A stretch of DNA of 21,982 bases from Nostoc sp. GT001 (GTDB taxonomy: Bacteria; Cyanobacteriota; Cyanobacteriia; Cyanobacteriales; Nostocaceae): assembly GCF_030382115.1 (NCBI RefSeq), contig NZ_JAUDRJ010000002.1:161134-183115 (forward strand). Reading direction: 5' to 3'. This document shows, in pieces, positions 1-7,641 of the stretch; within the stretch, counting starts at the first letter, position 1; each line of letters opens with the position of its first letter. The notes under the pieces were generated by a model that saw only the letters and a program-made list of their open reading frames with translations, was not told where the DNA came from and did no database searches. A program made the position numbers and the translations under genes.

Positions 1-342
1 GTTATCTAGAGACATCATATCATGAGTTTACACAGTTTTACAAATCTTTCTTCGGATAGATGCTTTTTGTGCCAATATCAGTGCCTTAAATATCTCTTCA
101 GTTGTATTAGTTGTCAATGGGTTGAGAATAATAGTTACTGCGGGAGAAAATCTCTCAAAGAGAATCTTCTGGTAGGTAATTTTTGGTATTTACAAGAATT
201 AATTATTTTTTAAAATAATCAATTTTCCCAAGAGATAGAAGCGCTGCAAATGTTGCTGTATAGGCTTTTCCTGCTTTATTTTTGGGATTTTCACTTCTTA
301 AAATTATCTTTTGACTGACAATTTGTGAACCGGAGTATAAAT
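1..342. other. Left-edge non-coding stretch
   Basis: I see no supportable gene here. A 63-codon plus-strand frame (22-213) has no ribosome binding site and no recognisable protein character. A short minus-strand frame (about 28-190) has no start codon. The last bases supply the GGAG ribosome binding site of the ParB-like gene. Confidence 0.5.
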
Positions 343-1527
343 ATGTCTCTTGTGCAGAATCCGGCAATCGTATATATTTCGCCTACGGAGTTGGTTGTTC
401 ATCCGAAGCTGATAGAAATATATGGTGAGAATGAGGAACGTCCCGCTTTAGAAAAAAGTATCTCGGAAAAAGGGATTCTTGAATCTTTAAAGGTATCTGC
501 ACGTACTGGTGTGAATGTGGTATTGGCAGGTAAGTGTCGCTTGCAGATAGCTCGCAAGCTCTTAATTTCCTCTGTGAAAGTGGAATTTGTTGAGTCTGGT
601 TCGCCTGAAGAAGATTTGAAACTAGTGCTTGACTTTAATCTCCACCGGGAAGGTGGGAAGACTCATTACCAGAAATTTCACGAGGGGCAGTACTGGGAGA
701 GCGTACTTCGTCCCCAAGCGAAAGAAAGACAAAGGGAGAGTGCTCGTCGTTTGAATGAATCGAAGTGTTCAAATTTGAATCATTCGATAAATGAGAGTAA
801 GTCTCAATTAAAGAAGGGTAAACCCGTGATTCGGGAGGTCTCGGAGAATCTAAATATAAGTGTTGGTAGTTATCACAAGGGCAAGAAAGTTTTTGAATTA
901 ATTTCTCAATTACGAGAACTGGAAAAATTTAAGGCAGTTGTTGCACTGGAGATGGAGTTTAACCGAAGTATTGATGCAGCGTACAAATTTGTTTGCAATC
1001 AAGATATCTGTTACCAGGTAATAGACCTGATTGAAGCAGATGAGATAGGTAGTATAGGCGATGGTATTGCTTGGATGCTGAATGGCGATCGCAATCCGTT
1101 TCGGCGTTTCCAGCTTGACCAAGTATATCAATTCAAAAAGAGACTGCGGCCCGAATTGGAAATTGTGGGACGGGTTATTGATATAACTAATGAGTTTGTT
1201 GTGTTTGGATTGAGGAATTTAGTGAATATGAGCTTAGAAATTGTGAATCTACGTCCGCGACAAATTGATGCAGAATTGCAGGATGAACCATCTGCGTCAC
1301 AAAGGAAGAGAATATTTCACTTAATGCAAAAGTTTAGTGATGTTTTCCCAGTTCAGGTGTCTTTAGCGGAGTTATTGAAACTACCAAATTTAACTGAGAA
1401 AGAGGAGGTTCTGTTGCGGATGTATGAGTCTGACGTATTTGAAAAAACTTGGGAGGATTATAAGACCCAAATGAAAGGAATGGAAGTATCTACAAATAGA
1501 AAAAAGGATAAAATTCGTGCTGCATAG
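343..1527 (+). CDS. ParB-like nuclease-domain protein
   Basis: This 394-residue protein has an N-terminal ParB/sulfiredoxin-fold domain (about residues 10-105). It shows the order typical of the fold: a PTEL..HP segment, ALEKSISEKGILESL, then LAGKCRLQIARKL, equivalent to the GHRR.A box of ParB. A charged linker and a helix-turn-helix region follow (VIREVSENLNISVGSYHKGKKVF, in part). The C-terminal third is helical and unrecognised. Such proteins bind plasmid centromere-like sites or act as replicon-associated DNA-binding factors. No ParA partner is present in the window. I place the start at the ATG at 343 because GGAG at 332-335 lies 7 nt upstream; the in-frame GTG at 325 is upstream of that site. 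Its neighbour, 560 bp downstream on the same strand, is the putative Rep. ParB-family membership is seen in the sequence; a partition role is inference. Confidence 0.75.
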   Translation: MSLVQNPAIVYISPTELVVHPKLIEIYGENEERPALEKSISEKGILESLKVSARTGVNVVLAGKCRLQIARKLLISSVKVEFVESGSPEEDLKLVLDFNLHREGGKTHYQKFHEGQYWESVLRPQAKERQRESARRLNESKCSNLNHSINESKSQLKKGKPVIREVSENLNISVGSYHKGKKVFELISQLRELEKFKAVVALEMEFNRSIDAAYKFVCNQDICYQVIDLIEADEIGSIGDGIAWMLNGDRNPFRRFQLDQVYQFKKRLRPELEIVGRVIDITNEFVVFGLRNLVNMSLEIVNLRPRQIDAELQDEPSASQRKRIFHLMQKFSDVFPVQVSLAELLKLPNLTEKEEVLLRMYESDVFEKTWEDYKTQMKGMEVSTNRKKDKIRAA

Positions 1528-1950
1528 GTAGCTGTGGGCTGCTAATTTAGTAGATAATTTGTCCCACAATTTAACATTACTTACTAGATTAGCATCTCAA
1601 TACTGATTACAGTACAAGTTAACTTTTTTGAGTGCTGAACTCCTATAAAGATATTTGACTGTTTTTTGTTTTTTAACTCGGTGGTGGAGTATGAGTAATT
1701 TCATCTTCACCAGTTGTACTAACAAGAGCCAATATGGGGTGACACTTGTGGGTGTTACTAGCTTTGCATTGTCATCCCAAAACTCTTTTGTCGATTTAGT
1801 GACAACTTCGCTAGAACTGCCTCATTTAAATAATTACCAAAAAAAAGTTGGGTAGTCGCATTGTTGTTGGTGAAGCGTGTTGGACTAAATCTTAGCCTAA
1901 GCTTACGTATGTCTAAGCCTAAACAAGTATAAACCTTTGTTTGCTTTCAA
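1528..1950. other. Intergenic region upstream of rep, no gene seen
   Basis: I find no convincing coding region. The only frames are short (for example 1655-1855) and lack ribosome binding sites. Between about 1890 and 1930 the motif CTTAGCCTAAG and two further CTAAGC-type motifs occur close together, and a TTAGGCTAA relative lies near 2020. They could be Rep or ParB binding sites, but they are too degenerate to call iterons. Confidence 0.4.
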
Positions 1951-1954
1951 CCAC

Positions 1955-1975
1955 GAGACGATTACCAGTCGTCTC
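1955..1975. repeat. Leader hairpin 1 upstream of rep
   Basis: This is a perfect 7-bp inverted repeat: GAGACGA at 1955-1961 and TCGTCTC at 1969-1975, with a 7-nt loop. It is the first of three hairpins in the 130 bp before the putative rep start. Confidence 0.6.
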
Positions 1976-1979
1976 CAAC

Positions 1980-1999
1980 AAGCGGATAACCAACCGCTT
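1980..1999. repeat. Leader hairpin 2 upstream of rep
   Basis: This is a perfect 6-bp inverted repeat: AAGCGG at 1980-1985 and CCGCTT at 1994-1999, with an 8-nt loop. It sits 4 bp after hairpin 1. Alone it would be weak; the cluster makes it notable. Confidence 0.5.
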
Positions 2000-2052
2000 A
2001 AACATAAAAATTTCAAATTTAGGCTAACACATTTTGACCAACAGCGAGGCTA

Positions 2053-2075
2053 CCTGATGCACAAAAATCATCAGG
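2053..2075 (+). promoter_or_regulatory. Hairpin that overlaps the rep ribosome binding site
   Basis: CCTGATG at 2053-2059 pairs perfectly with CATCAGG at 2069-2075 across a 9-nt loop. The likely Shine-Dalgarno AGGA (2073-2076) of the gene starting at 2086 lies mostly in the right arm. A folded leader would therefore hide it, which suggests translational control of the replication protein. The pairing is seen in the sequence; the control is inferred. Confidence 0.5.
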
Positions 2076-2085
2076 ACAGTCACTC

Positions 2086-4311
2086 ATGTTCCAAGAAAAT
2101 TTCTCTTCAGATGTCGAGAACAAGCCCCAATTAAGTCTTTCACAGCCTTCAAAAAAGAAAATCAAACCCCACCTGCCCGCCGAATCCGTGGGCAAACGCT
2201 ACGTAGAACGCTTTTGGCATCCATTTGGGGCGATAGTTGCACCTTCTTTAGTAGAAGGTGCAAAACCAGCATGGCGCACTATCGATTATTATCTCCAACC
2301 CTCCCAACTGTGGAACCTGCACCAAGACAAGTCGAAACTAGTAGGTCTGCGCTTTAACGACACAACTCGTTACGCCACAATCGATTTAGACTTAGAAGGC
2401 GACTACCATAACATTGAATCCATAAATCGCATCAAAGCAGCGTTAGAGGACATCGGCATAGTCGATATCATCATCCTCCAGTCCAGCTTTAGTGGCGGAT
2501 ATCACCTGATCCTAACCTTTGCTTCCTCCCTGCCCACTTTTGCCCTAGCCTGCGCCCTAGAGATTACCTTGAGAAGTGCAGGCTTTATACTGCGTCAAGG
2601 ACACCTAGAAATCTTCCCCAATACCAAACCATATAGTGGCAAACAAATAACTAACTACAAAGCCATCCGTTGCCCCATGCAACCGGGTAGCGGGTCATTT
2701 TTACTTAATGATGACCTACAACCAATTAGCGACTCAGTTTCTATCTTCCTCGACTATTGCGATCGCGCCGCAAGTCGGCAAGATTTAACCAAACTCAAAC
2801 GGGTAGCGAACAAAGCCAAAAAACAAATTTCACGGGAGAGATATCACAAGCAAGAATCTGCTAACATTGTACAGTGGCGTGCCAACTGGGAAGAAATCAT
2901 CAGCACAGGCTGGACAGGAAAAGGACAAACAAACACCCTCCTACAAATCTTCGTAGGGTACGGAATCGTCTTTTTAGACTTAGAGAGTGATAAATTAGTC
3001 GAATTTTGCCTTACTACCGCAATTAACGCCCCTGGCTACAGCCAATATTGCCGACACCAACACGAAATCGAAGCTAGAGTGCGGCATTGGGTAGAATCCA
3101 CAATTAGCAACAAATGGTACAGCGCCTACATTAGTTATCCCGAAAGGTTGTTGGGTACATTCGCCAACACCTTTGCAGAAGCCATCGCAGGCATTAGCAG
3201 CATCCATAAACCCAAAGACAACGTAATCCCATTTGACCGTCGTAAGCAACAGAACTGGGAACGCAGCCAACAAGCCCAACAACGCATCCAGATAGTAGTA
3301 AGGGCAATAGAGTGGGATAGAGGCTTACCAGCAGGGCCTACTGAACGAGGAAAAGCGATACGTGCTGAGTACAAGCGCCGCTTTCACAAAACTATCTCAC
3401 AAGAGACACTACAAAAACATTTGCATTTGTGGCATCCTACGCGCTACATCTTAGATCCGTGGGCAGAAAATAGCTCAAACCCTTATCAATCAAGCAATGA
3501 CGGGCAATTTAATAGTTTTCAAAACTCATTTGCAAAACAAGGTGCTGAAAACCGTTATCAAATCGGGAATTACGGTCATTTTTTCTATATGAAGGTTTTT
3601 TGTAATTGCTTACCGCCTGCTGCCGATGCCCCTACAGGGCAGCAGGCGGTAGCAAGTTTTGAAGAAGTTGCTGTGTCTGTAGGGGAATTGTTTGTACCAC
3701 AGGTACAAGATGAATCTGAGGAAATTAATACTAATTTCAAAGAATTGAATTTATTACAACCAGAAGATTTGTCTTTAACTTCAGGTGCCAATAATTCTGA
3801 TAATTCATCAGTTTCTTCAAATATTATACAATTAGCTGAAAACGTTAATCAAAGTACTTCAGATAAGGATTTTAAATACCTTTCTAACCCCAGCGCGGCT
3901 GAAAATTACAATAACAAAAACTTATTGATCAATTCTGCCAGTATTCTGTTTACTGCATCTACAGCTGCAATTGTGCCGTCTGAAATCTCACAAAAAGCCG
4001 AAGTTAGCGAGCAAAGTACACCTTCAGGCGACTCAGCAGCCGCTCTCGCTTTGGCAGAACTGAAGAAACTGACTAAGTTGCGACTCCAAGCAGCATCCCA
4101 CGCCAAACGTGTAGCTAGAGAGTATTGCCTAATTGCGCGACGCTTGATAGGAGGCAGGGAACGCGAAAGACTGGAGCAGAGTGCCAAAATGCAATTCTAT
4201 CTCGATTCAGGTAACAAAACCCTAATTGCAGAAGCCAACGAGTGGGCAGCTGCTAATCCTGGGTGCCTACCGTTTTCGTTGGAGTTAGCGTTTCAAGAAG
4301 GTGAGACGTAA
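2086..4311 (+). CDS. Putative plasmid replication protein, primase-polymerase (AEP) type
   Basis: This is a 741-residue protein. Residues about 60-210 resemble the archaeo-eukaryotic primase fold: an acidic DxD motif (D100, D102 in TIDLDLEG), an S-x-x-x-H motif (SGGYH, 136-140), and a later basic segment after a FPN-type turn (about 178-200, ending AIRCPMQPGSG). This is the order seen in PrimPol-like Rep proteins. A helical segment (about 270-350) looks like a primase C-terminal domain. A helix-turn-helix-like stretch follows (about 410-455, from GLPAGPTERGKAI). The rest to about 650 is low-complexity linker, and the last 75 residues are a basic helical tail. AGGA at 2073-2076 supports the ATG at 2086. 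It lies downstream of the ParB-like gene, which fits a plasmid core. The AEP assignment rests on motif reading; a Rep role is inference. It could instead be a replicative protein of an integrated element. Confidence 0.6.
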   Translation: MFQENFSSDVENKPQLSLSQPSKKKIKPHLPAESVGKRYVERFWHPFGAIVAPSLVEGAKPAWRTIDYYLQPSQLWNLHQDKSKLVGLRFNDTTRYATIDLDLEGDYHNIESINRIKAALEDIGIVDIIILQSSFSGGYHLILTFASSLPTFALACALEITLRSAGFILRQGHLEIFPNTKPYSGKQITNYKAIRCPMQPGSGSFLLNDDLQPISDSVSIFLDYCDRAASRQDLTKLKRVANKAKKQISRERYHKQESANIVQWRANWEEIISTGWTGKGQTNTLLQIFVGYGIVFLDLESDKLVEFCLTTAINAPGYSQYCRHQHEIEARVRHWVESTISNKWYSAYISYPERLLGTFANTFAEAIAGISSIHKPKDNVIPFDRRKQQNWERSQQAQQRIQIVVRAIEWDRGLPAGPTERGKAIRAEYKRRFHKTISQETLQKHLHLWHPTRYILDPWAENSSNPYQSSNDGQFNSFQNSFAKQGAENRYQIGNYGHFFYMKVFCNCLPPAADAPTGQQAVASFEEVAVSVGELFVPQVQDESEEINTNFKELNLLQPEDLSLTSGANNSDNSSVSSNIIQLAENVNQSTSDKDFKYLSNPSAAENYNNKNLLINSASILFTASTAAIVPSEISQKAEVSEQSTPSGDSAAALALAELKKLTKLRLQAASHAKRVAREYCLIARRLIGGRERERLEQSAKMQFYLDSGNKTLIAEANEWAAANPGCLPFSLELAFQEGET
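2237..2263. repeat. 11-bp perfect hairpin inside rep
   Basis: TTGCACCTTCT (2237-2247) and AGAAGGTGCAA (2253-2263) form a perfect 11-bp stem with a 5-nt loop, at codons about 51-60 of the putative rep, just before the predicted primase domain. Confidence 0.65.
3611..3651. repeat. 14-bp GC-rich palindrome inserted in the rep linker
   Basis: TACCGCCTGCTGCC (3611-3624) pairs perfectly with GGCAGCAGGCGGTA (3638-3651) across a 13-nt loop. It is much richer in G+C than its AT-rich surroundings. It is read through in frame as a Pro/Ala/Gln-rich stretch (about residues 509-522). This has the look of a small dispersed palindromic repeat that landed in a tolerant linker. Confidence 0.65.
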
Positions 4312-4551
4312 TGGCTGAATTTCACAGGTGAGAGTGATTTGGATGCCTATACGGGTACATGGGATTGAAAACAGTTTGCCGCAATGGAATGTATTCTGTA
4401 TTAACAGTATTTTGAAAACAGAAATATCCGCCATTTAATTCTATTACAACTGATTTATTAAGTCTGAGTAGTTTCTCCCAGTCCTTTTGACATTCTTTGA
4501 TATGTACTCATTTCTTTTAATACGAATTCGTGCAGTTGTAGTAACAGCAAT
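4312..4551. other. Intergenic stretch between rep and the nrsD tail
   Basis: I see no supportable gene in these 240 bp. On the minus strand a frame of about 30 codons overlaps the end of the nrsD tail in another phase and ends near 4463. It has no ribosome binding site. Confidence 0.4.
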
Positions 4552-4739
4552 TTAGTGACTATGGCGATGGTGAATATCTCTCTTGTGAGGATGGTTGTGA
4601 TAGATAATCATCGTGTGTTCGTGAAGATGGTTGTGAGGTTCGCCTATAGCTATCCCCTCATCGTGGTTATGCTGATGGTATTCATCGTGGATGTGTTTAT
4701 GTTCATGCACACTAGGATAGTGGAGATGTTCGTGTTCAT
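4552..4739 (-). pseudogene. nrsD: Severed His-rich C-terminal tail of NrsD-like transporter
   Basis: Read on the minus strand, this fragment encodes about 60 residues with a histidine at roughly every third position (HEHLHYPSV, HEHKHIHDE, HQHNHDE, HNHLHEH, ending HHRHSH then TAA). His-rich C-terminal tails are known on the nickel-efflux MFS proteins NrsD and NreB, where they are thought to bind nickel. The fragment lies directly beyond the left terminal inverted repeat of the transposon. Its reading frame continues exactly from codon 402 of the MFS gene at 7642-8892 once the element and one TTCAT copy are removed, giving a 462-residue protein. The only way to start it now is a TTG near 4782 inside the transposon, without a visible ribosome binding site, so it is probably not translated. 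The frame and junction are seen in the sequence; the function is by family. Confidence 0.85.
4735..4739. repeat. Target-site duplication, left copy (TTCAT)
   Basis: TTCAT directly abuts the left end of the element and is repeated directly at 7687-7691 next to the right end. Confidence 0.85.
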
Positions 4740-4768
4740 GGAGAGCGATTTTTTTCGGGGGAGATGGG
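4740..4768. repeat. Left terminal inverted repeat (29 bp)
   Basis: It begins GGAGAGCGAT, then a T7 tract and a G5 run. It is identical over 29 bp to the reverse complement of 7658-7686; beyond that the sequences diverge at once. Confidence 0.9.
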
Positions 4769-4794
4769 CAAGAATTAATCAAGGGGTTTAAACA

Positions 4795-5427
4795 TTAATC
4801 ATCCCAAAGCCCCTGAAACTTGGTAGATGCAAGTTCGGTGTAACGAACAGTATGCTGAATATTTTTATGCCCCAAATAACTCTGAATTGTTCGGGTATCA
4901 ATCCCTCGATTCGCCAGATAATAACCTGTTCCATGCCGCAGCATATGAGCATGAATAGGGAAAGGCAAACCAGCTAATTCACCAGCCTGCTCAACAATGC
5001 CGGCGATCGTATCATGTGCCAACGGGCCAAGTCGAGAAGACTGGAAAATATAGGGACTAGCAGGATAATCTCGTTGCAGATGACGGAGAGAGCGAATCTC
5101 CAAACCGGAAAGTGGTTGAACCGAGGGTGTTCCTTTTTTGACTCGCTTCACGTAAATTGTGCCACCATTCCAATCTATTTGCTCCCATCGCAAAGATGCC
5201 ACCTCTGCCACTCGCAATCCGTGACGGTAGATCAACAGAATTAGGGTTGAATCTCGGTGAGCGTGGCGACCCTTGAATTTTTTGATAGCTGACCGCATTG
5301 CAGAGACTTCTTCTGGTAACAAATACTCCCTAGTTCTGACCTCGGAATATTTGCGAAAGTTAGGCGATTGACGCTCTTGTTTTTCGGTTTTACCAACTTT
5401 CGATGGTTGGACGGTTTGTGCTGTCAT
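4795..5427 (-). CDS. Small tyrosine recombinase (TnpI/FimB-like)
   Basis: This 210-residue protein is a near-minimal tyrosine recombinase catalytic domain. It shows the first Arg in HGLRVAEVASL, a Lys in the beta-hairpin VKKGTP, HMLRHGTGYYLANRG holding the H-x-x-R pair, the second His in LGHKNIQHT and the nucleophile Tyr in VRYTELA. The N-terminal core-binding domain of XerC/D is absent or reduced, as in FimB/FimE-like invertases. It lies inside the terminal repeats, downstream of the transposase on the same strand. A role resolving cointegrates of this transposon (as TnpI does in Tn4430) is an inference from position. It could instead be an independent integrase captured by the element. GGGG/GTTGAG just before the ATG gives only a moderate ribosome binding site. 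Confidence 0.85.
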   Translation of the reverse strand: MTAQTVQPSKVGKTEKQERQSPNFRKYSEVRTREYLLPEEVSAMRSAIKKFKGRHAHRDSTLILLIYRHGLRVAEVASLRWEQIDWNGGTIYVKRVKKGTPSVQPLSGLEIRSLRHLQRDYPASPYIFQSSRLGPLAHDTIAGIVEQAGELAGLPFPIHAHMLRHGTGYYLANRGIDTRTIQSYLGHKNIQHTVRYTELASTKFQGLWDD

Positions 5428-5470
5428 AACTCAACCCCCTGAAAACCTTGGGGTATATGAGCTAATTTTA

Positions 5471-5492
5471 CCAACTTACGCTCTAAAGTTGG
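5471..5492. promoter_or_regulatory. Candidate recombinase core site (dyad)
   Basis: CCAACTT (5471-5477) and AAGTTGG (5486-5492) form a perfect 7-bp inverted repeat around an 8-bp spacer, immediately upstream of the tyrosine recombinase gene. Arms of this kind around a 6-8 bp spacer are the usual form of a tyrosine-recombinase crossover site. The dyad is seen; its use is inferred. Confidence 0.35.
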
Positions 5493-5544
5493 ATTTGCAC
5501 ATAGACATAAAAACAGACCAGCATTTTACAGAGAATTGTCACTT

Positions 5545-5566
5545 AAAAGTAATTTAAATTACTTTT
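5545..5566. repeat. 22-bp perfect palindrome between transposase and recombinase
   Basis: AAAAGTAATTT is followed directly by its reverse complement, 13 bp after the transposase stop codon as read on the minus strand. It may act as a weak AT-rich terminator for the transposase or as part of a recombination or control site. Confidence 0.45.
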
Positions 5567-5578
5567 TATACTGAGAAT

Positions 5579-6997
5579 TTAAGCGACATGAGGTATTTCT
5601 TGGGAAGGCTTGCTATCTACTCTAAAACCAGGATACCATTGCTGGAATTTGCTCTCTAACTCTTCATTGAGAAGCAAAATTCTGACCTGGAGCAGAAGAT
5701 GAACACCTTTAGGAGTCCACCGCATCTGCTGTTTTTTGACAAACCGCTTGCTAATGACTTGATTAACCGTCGATTCCACGAATCCAGTAGCAATGGCTTC
5801 GCCGTTTCGCCAACGTTCTCCATAATTGGGAATATAAGACCCATTGTTTGAAATATAGCTCTCAAACTCCCGCACCATTTTAAACAGTTTTTTTACCTCT
5901 AGCGGGCTATTGCCATCAAAAATTACGATTTCTAGGTCGTCCACAAGGTCTTTTACCAGTTGCAATGCTCTGAACACATTTCCATGCCACAGATACCACT
6001 TAATCCGTTCTAGCTCCTTGGGTATGTCTGTATCTAATTCGGTATCTTTTTTGCTAAGTCCTTTTGCTGTTTGAGTCATCACTGTCAGCCGCATAGTGAT
6101 GTGAAACCAATCCAGTAAATATTCTGCGTTGGGATTGAGATAAAACTGTAGTTCGCGTATCTTCTCATCACCGTCTGACAAGAAAGTTACCTGCTGATTC
6201 ATCTGCATTCCAAGAGAAGTCAACACCTCGAAGATCCGACGTTGGGGTTTGGTATCGTAGCAATAAACTCCCCCAAACCGCTTAGATGTACCATCTGCTT
6301 TTATACTCTTACCCACAATAACTTCAAAGTTACCTTTAGAGAGCGATTTTTTGTCGTAGGAACGAACATATCCGCCATCCATTCCCAGCACCAAGGGTAA
6401 ATCAGGTCGGGGCAATTCTTCCCAATCTCTTGGACAGCCTTTAATGTATCCTCCTTTTTCTTCACCCAACTCGTCTTCTAAGCGTTGACCAATTGTGTGT
6501 AAGTTATTCCGTATTGCTGTAGTATTTATTTCACCTTCTATTGGTAGTACTTCCTGCAATAGTTTCACAGAGAGTCCGTAAGACATCAAAGACCCAAACT
6601 TGGATTCCAGATACAATAGTTCTCTGGAAGTGCGTTCTGGTAGTAAGTTGGCTACTGGGTTAAAGCTACGGGTTGCTTGTTTCTGGCACGGGCAGTGAAA
6701 TAGTCGATGGGATTGGAGATGCAACTTGCCAAACAATGTGCGGTATACAATTGTACGTTTGTCTTTATGCAACAGTTTCTTGGTACAGTGCAAACATAAC
6801 TCCTGTTGTTGAGAATACTCTGCTACTTGTTGCTCGGCTAGGGTGTGTTGGAGGTTTTGTAGTAATGTTTTGGCTTCCGCTAGTTTTAGTCCCAAGTTTT
6901 CTGGCTGTAAAGCACCGCGTTCAATCTGCATAATTTCTTGCACAACTTGGGAATCTCCATTATCTGACTCCACGACTATTTGGATTTTGACTTTCAC
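5579..6997 (-). CDS. ISKra4-family-like transposase
   Basis: This 472-residue protein has an N-terminal zinc-finger-like region (LCLHC...HCPC, about residues 67-105). The DDE-type core has a first Asp in LGMDGGYVR, a second in FLSDGDEKIRELQ, then DWFHITMRL, and a Glu in GFVESTVNQVISKRF followed by KKQQMRWTPKGVHLLLQ. The last block is characteristic of ISKra4-type transposases. It starts with GTG, and its GTGA overlaps the stop codon of the upstream gene by 4 bp, so the two are probably translationally coupled. Length and motifs look complete, so it is probably active. Family assignment is from recognition of these motifs, not from a search. Confidence 0.85.
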   Translation of the reverse strand: MKVKIQIVVESDNGDSQVVQEIMQIERGALQPENLGLKLAEAKTLLQNLQHTLAEQQVAEYSQQQELCLHCTKKLLHKDKRTIVYRTLFGKLHLQSHRLFHCPCQKQATRSFNPVANLLPERTSRELLYLESKFGSLMSYGLSVKLLQEVLPIEGEINTTAIRNNLHTIGQRLEDELGEEKGGYIKGCPRDWEELPRPDLPLVLGMDGGYVRSYDKKSLSKGNFEVIVGKSIKADGTSKRFGGVYCYDTKPQRRIFEVLTSLGMQMNQQVTFLSDGDEKIRELQFYLNPNAEYLLDWFHITMRLTVMTQTAKGLSKKDTELDTDIPKELERIKWYLWHGNVFRALQLVKDLVDDLEIVIFDGNSPLEVKKLFKMVREFESYISNNGSYIPNYGERWRNGEAIATGFVESTVNQVISKRFVKKQQMRWTPKGVHLLLQVRILLLNEELESKFQQWYPGFRVDSKPSQEIPHVA

Positions 6998-7632
6998 ACT
7001 ATTTCCTGTTCAAATAACATCTCTTTATCCCCAGCCGCGTATTGCTGTAAACGTTGGTTAACTTTTTGGTGGTCAAAATGGTTAACCATTAACCATTGGC
7101 GTAGTTCGTACATCTCTTCAATATTGCCAGGGATATCACCTTCTTCCAGAATTTCACTGCACCGAGAAGCTATGTATCTTAATGAGTATTCCTGCTTTTG
7201 TGCCATGAACTCCCACGAGTCACCACAGTCTTCTGGAGGGCAAGCGCGTTTACCACTAATGCACACTGGATAAAAGCAATTTGATTCTGGAGTGAGAATT
7301 GCTTCGACTCTAATTTGATGTTGCCAGTTATCACCGAAATCATATTCGTATAAAAAACGCTCTCTACCTCGCCAGCCAAAATCTGATAGTTTGACAACTT
7401 TAGGATCGTCAGAAAACCACATTCCCCCAATTTGAGCAATCCCGTAATGCTTACCGTGGATTATGAAACGATGTAAGTGGGAATCAGTCCATCCCATTAC
7501 TATCTGGATGATGTAGTGCAAATCGGCGATCGTGCTGTCGCTGCGGATTTTGACTCTACGCCAAATCATGGGGCTGATGCCCAGGATAAAAATATGAAGC
7601 TGGTAGATGACAAGTTGCTCAGAATCTGACAT
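6994..7632 (-). CDS. pRiA4b ORF-3 / IS1096 TnpR-like passenger protein
   Basis: This is a 212-residue protein of the plasmid pRiA4b ORF-3-like family. The signature pieces are YQLHIFILGISPMIWRRV near the N terminus, IADLHYIIQIVMGWTDSHLH, the YEYDFGDNWQHQI block, and a Cys-containing CISGKRACPPEDCGDSWEF block. Such proteins occur in plasmids and as passengers of insertion sequences; the biochemical role is not settled. It is the first gene of the element. Its ATG lies only 9 nt past the stop codon that now ends the interrupted nrsD gene, and its end overlaps the transposase start by 4 bp. Read-through transcription from the nrsD promoter could therefore reach the transposition genes (inference). 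Only a weak ribosome binding site is visible. Confidence 0.82.
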   Translation of the reverse strand: MSDSEQLVIYQLHIFILGISPMIWRRVKIRSDSTIADLHYIIQIVMGWTDSHLHRFIIHGKHYGIAQIGGMWFSDDPKVVKLSDFGWRGRERFLYEYDFGDNWQHQIRVEAILTPESNCFYPVCISGKRACPPEDCGDSWEFMAQKQEYSLRYIASRCSEILEEGDIPGNIEEMYELRQWLMVNHFDHQKVNQRLQQYAAGDKEMLFEQEIV

Positions 7633-7641
7633 TGCGTCATC

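Noticed and set aside
28..190. Minus-strand open stretch of about 50 codons at the left edge with protein-like composition
   Set aside because: It has no start codon, follows an in-frame stop and matches no family I know; at most a decayed fragment.
1655..2134. Two short plus-strand frames (1655-1855 and 1937-2134) upstream of rep
   Set aside because: No ribosome binding sites, low-complexity translation, and the second overlaps the hairpin leader and the rep start in another phase.
4555..4791. 78-codon plus-strand frame across the His-rich tail
   Set aside because: It is the antisense of the nrsD tail; the Met/Val-rich pattern is simply the complement of His/Glu codons and it crosses the transposon end.
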